Notes under the pieces: model-generated
Databases searched by the model: none
Seen by the model: only the letters and a program-made list of their open reading frames with translations
Told to the model about the DNA's origin: nothing
NCBI RefSeq assembly: GCF_000735605.1
Contig: NZ_JPKG01000006.1
Location: forward strand, 372,001 to 436,000
Length of the DNA: 64,000 nt
Direction: 5' to 3'
DNA from: Allobosea sp. LC85
GTDB lineage: Bacteria; Pseudomonadota; Alphaproteobacteria; Rhizobiales; Beijerinckiaceae
Part shown: in pieces, positions 62,541-64,000 of the stretch
How positions within the stretch are numbered: position 1 is the first letter of the stretch
Layout of the letters: each line of letters begins with the position of its first letter
Position numbers and translations under genes: made by a program

Positions 62541-64000
62541 ATGCTCTACAGGCTCGTTCGCTCAGTGAAGCGCCGCGATTCCTCCCACAGTCAATTCACC
62601 CAGCGCATTCCCGCCGATGTGCTGCCTCGTGCCGCTGGCCGCAAGCTCTCCATTCCGCTCGGCAACGGGGAGTTTCATCACCTCACTGTTTCGCCCGCAA
62701 TGAAAGCCATCCGGTTTTCTCTCCGGACCCGCGACCCGAGCGAGGCCAAGGTGCGCAACGGCCGGGTGGCTGCCCATCTTGAGGAAGTCTGGCAGGGCCT
62801 TCGCGCCGCCAAGCCCATAGCCCTCACCAACAGGCAGGCCCATGCGCTGGCCGGGGAGCTTTACCGGGCGTGGGCCTCAGAGGGGCCGAGGGAACGACCC
62901 ATGGCAGCCACCCTCAAACCCGGCCGCAAGGGCAAGGACCGGGAGGACTGGGTGGTGGAGCATGGGGCCTCACCCGGGGAGGAGGCAGGAGGCTTCCACT
63001 CCATCGCGGAGAAGCTCACCGCTATGCACGCCAAGCCGGAGCCCGGCGAGATGGAGCCCGTAGTGGGTGCCATCGTGAACCGCCTCTTGCTGGCTCGCGG
63101 TATCGCGGCGGTGGAGCCCCACTCGCGGGTCCTGCTGCTTACCGCCTTCGTGCAGGCCTTGCGGGACGCCTTTGAGAACCGCGCCAGGAATGCCGAGGGC
63201 GACTATTCGCCGGACCCGAAGTCGCAGCGCTTTCCCGAATGGGTGCCGCCCGAGGAGCATCCAAAGCCGCCCCCTGCGCCCACCGCCGTGGCCTCGCTCA
63301 AGGGGCTGGTGGAGGACTGGTGGAAGGAGGCACAGGCGACGGGCCGCAAGCCGAGCACCTATGAGAGCTACCGGAATACGGTGGCGGCGCTGGTGGCCTA
63401 CCTTGGGCACGATGACGCGGCCCGGCTGACGCCGGAAAGTATCATTGGTTTCAAAGACCACCGCCTCTCCAGCATCAACCCTCGCACCAGCAAACCCATC
63501 TCAGCCAAGACCGTGAAGGATAGCGACTTGGCCGGTCTCAAGACGGTCTTTGGGTGGGCTGTCAGCAACCGTCGCATGGCGTCCAATCCCGCAGCCGGCA
63601 TCACCATCAAGCTCGGCAAGCCCAAGAAGCTCCGCTCCAAGGGTTTCACCGACGATGAGGCAGCCGCCCTCCTCCGCGCTGCCCGCAACTACCGGAACTC
63701 CGACGAGACCCCAAAGACTGCTGCCGCCAAGCGGTGGGCGCCGTGGCTCTGCGCCTACACGGGGGGCCGCGTTGGGGAGATGGCGCAGCTACGCAAGCAG
63801 GACCTCCGCCAAGAGGCAGGGCACTGGATCATCCACATCACGCCTGAGGCCGGCACAGTTAAGACCGACGAAGCGCGAGACGTGGTGCTCCATCCGCATC
63901 TCGTGGATGAGGGCTTCGTGCAATTCGTGAAGGATGCGCCGGCCGGGCACCTGTTCCTCCGGGTTGGCAAGGAGGGCGAGGTCCGGGGGCCGCTCCGGGG
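62541..64000 (+). CDS. tyrosine-type site-specific integrase, 5' part
   Basis: An open frame from ATG 62541 runs off the window (486 codons). The N-terminal part has RIPADVLPRAAG and IRFSLRTRDPSEAKVR, the DUF6538-like lambda-integrase arm domain. A long charged linker follows (about 125-245). The core-binding SAM-like domain appears near 250-345, and the catalytic domain starts with WLCAYTGGRVGEMAQLRKQDL, where R410 is the first catalytic arginine. The later His/Arg and Tyr lie outside the window. TAA at 62523 limits the start; no strong ribosome-binding site is present. With the adjacent tRNA-Leu it marks one end of an integrated island. Confidence 0.85.
   Translation, partial: MLYRLVRSVKRRDSSHSQFTQRIPADVLPRAAGRKLSIPLGNGEFHHLTVSPAMKAIRFSLRTRDPSEAKVRNGRVAAHLEEVWQGLRAAKPIALTNRQAHALAGELYRAWASEGPRERPMAATLKPGRKGKDREDWVVEHGASPGEEAGGFHSIAEKLTAMHAKPEPGEMEPVVGAIVNRLLLARGIAAVEPHSRVLLLTAFVQALRDAFENRARNAEGDYSPDPKSQRFPEWVPPEEHPKPPPAPTAVASLKGLVEDWWKEAQATGRKPSTYESYRNTVAALVAYLGHDDAARLTPESIIGFKDHRLSSINPRTSKPISAKTVKDSDLAGLKTVFGWAVSNRRMASNPAAGITIKLGKPKKLRSKGFTDDEAAALLRAARNYRNSDETPKTAAAKRWAPWLCAYTGGRVGEMAQLRKQDLRQEAGHWIIHITPEAGTVKTDEARDVVLHPHLVDEGFVQFVKDAPAGHLFLRVGKEGEVRGPLR

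Overview
The window is GC-rich, densely packed chromosomal DNA from an alphaproteobacterium, most likely of the order Hyphomicrobiales (Rhizobiales). The evidence is gene content and order: an Irr-type Fur regulator beside fabA-fabB-fabI, the rnd-lptC-lptA-lptB-rpoN-hpf-ptsN run, ihfB next to sppA, a Tim44-like protein, and the radical-SAM/EpmA route for modifying EF-P. A Bosea-like genus is plausible from the overall feel of the proteins and intergenic repeats, but this cannot be settled without a search. Almost everything before about 62.4 kb is core genome. The last 1.6 kb begins an integrated element.

Layout. 0-6 kb: end of an N-acetylglucosamine-kinase-like gene, two tandem DUF1330 genes, pyrF overlapping an atypical histidine phosphatase, an orphan tail-anchored protein, a FrnE-like DsbA protein, then epmB-epmA facing efp. 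6.8-11.4 kb: DUF1993 and GNAT genes, a LysE exporter, and a fumarase / small secreted cysteine protein / MBL hydrolase operon. 11.5-17.8 kb: the nitrogen-PTS, sigma-54 and Lpt block. 18-24 kb: DUF805-dapE, then truA-fmt-def and rmuC. 23.8-27.1 kb: OsmC protein and a nitrate/sulfonate-type ABC importer. 27.3-33 kb: glnD, grpE, a TRIC channel, alkB and dapB. 33-39.8 kb: Tim44-like protein, small secreted and membrane proteins, an amidase, an extensin-like lipoprotein, mepA and a Bug-type binding protein. 40-46 kb: ornithine cyclodeaminase family gene, lapA, ihfB, sppA, a DnaK-like protein and rpsA. 46-52.4 kb: GNAT, a frameshifted GFA gene, lemA plus an M48 protease, argG, an internally deleted Rieske gene and a DUF2188 gene with a suspicious tail. 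52.5-57 kb: fabI, DUF3303, fabB, fabA, LysE and irr. 57-62.2 kb: a YbaY/META protein, an SH3 protein, a hydroxyacid dehydrogenase, an HxlR regulator facing a quinone oxidoreductase, and an NDUFA9-like gene.

62.37-64 kb: tRNA-Leu(CAG) followed within 90 bp by a tyrosine integrase running off the window. This is the classic junction of a genomic island, and its cargo lies outside the window.

Functional links: EpmA and EpmB should modify Lys34 of EF-P. LptA, LptB and LptC belong to lipopolysaccharide transport. PtsN, RpoN and GlnD connect to nitrogen control. FabA, FabB and FabI form the unsaturated fatty-acid branch. Extensin-like and MepA proteins share a peptidoglycan-hydrolase fold.

I found no clearly new defence or biosynthetic system. 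The items most worth following are three apparently broken genes (46.9, 51.3 and 52.0 kb), a 27-residue membrane protein with a near-perfect ribosome-binding site at 34.8 kb, a family of composite palindromic intergenic repeats (36.3, 39.8 and 61.1 kb), and the tRNA-integrase junction.
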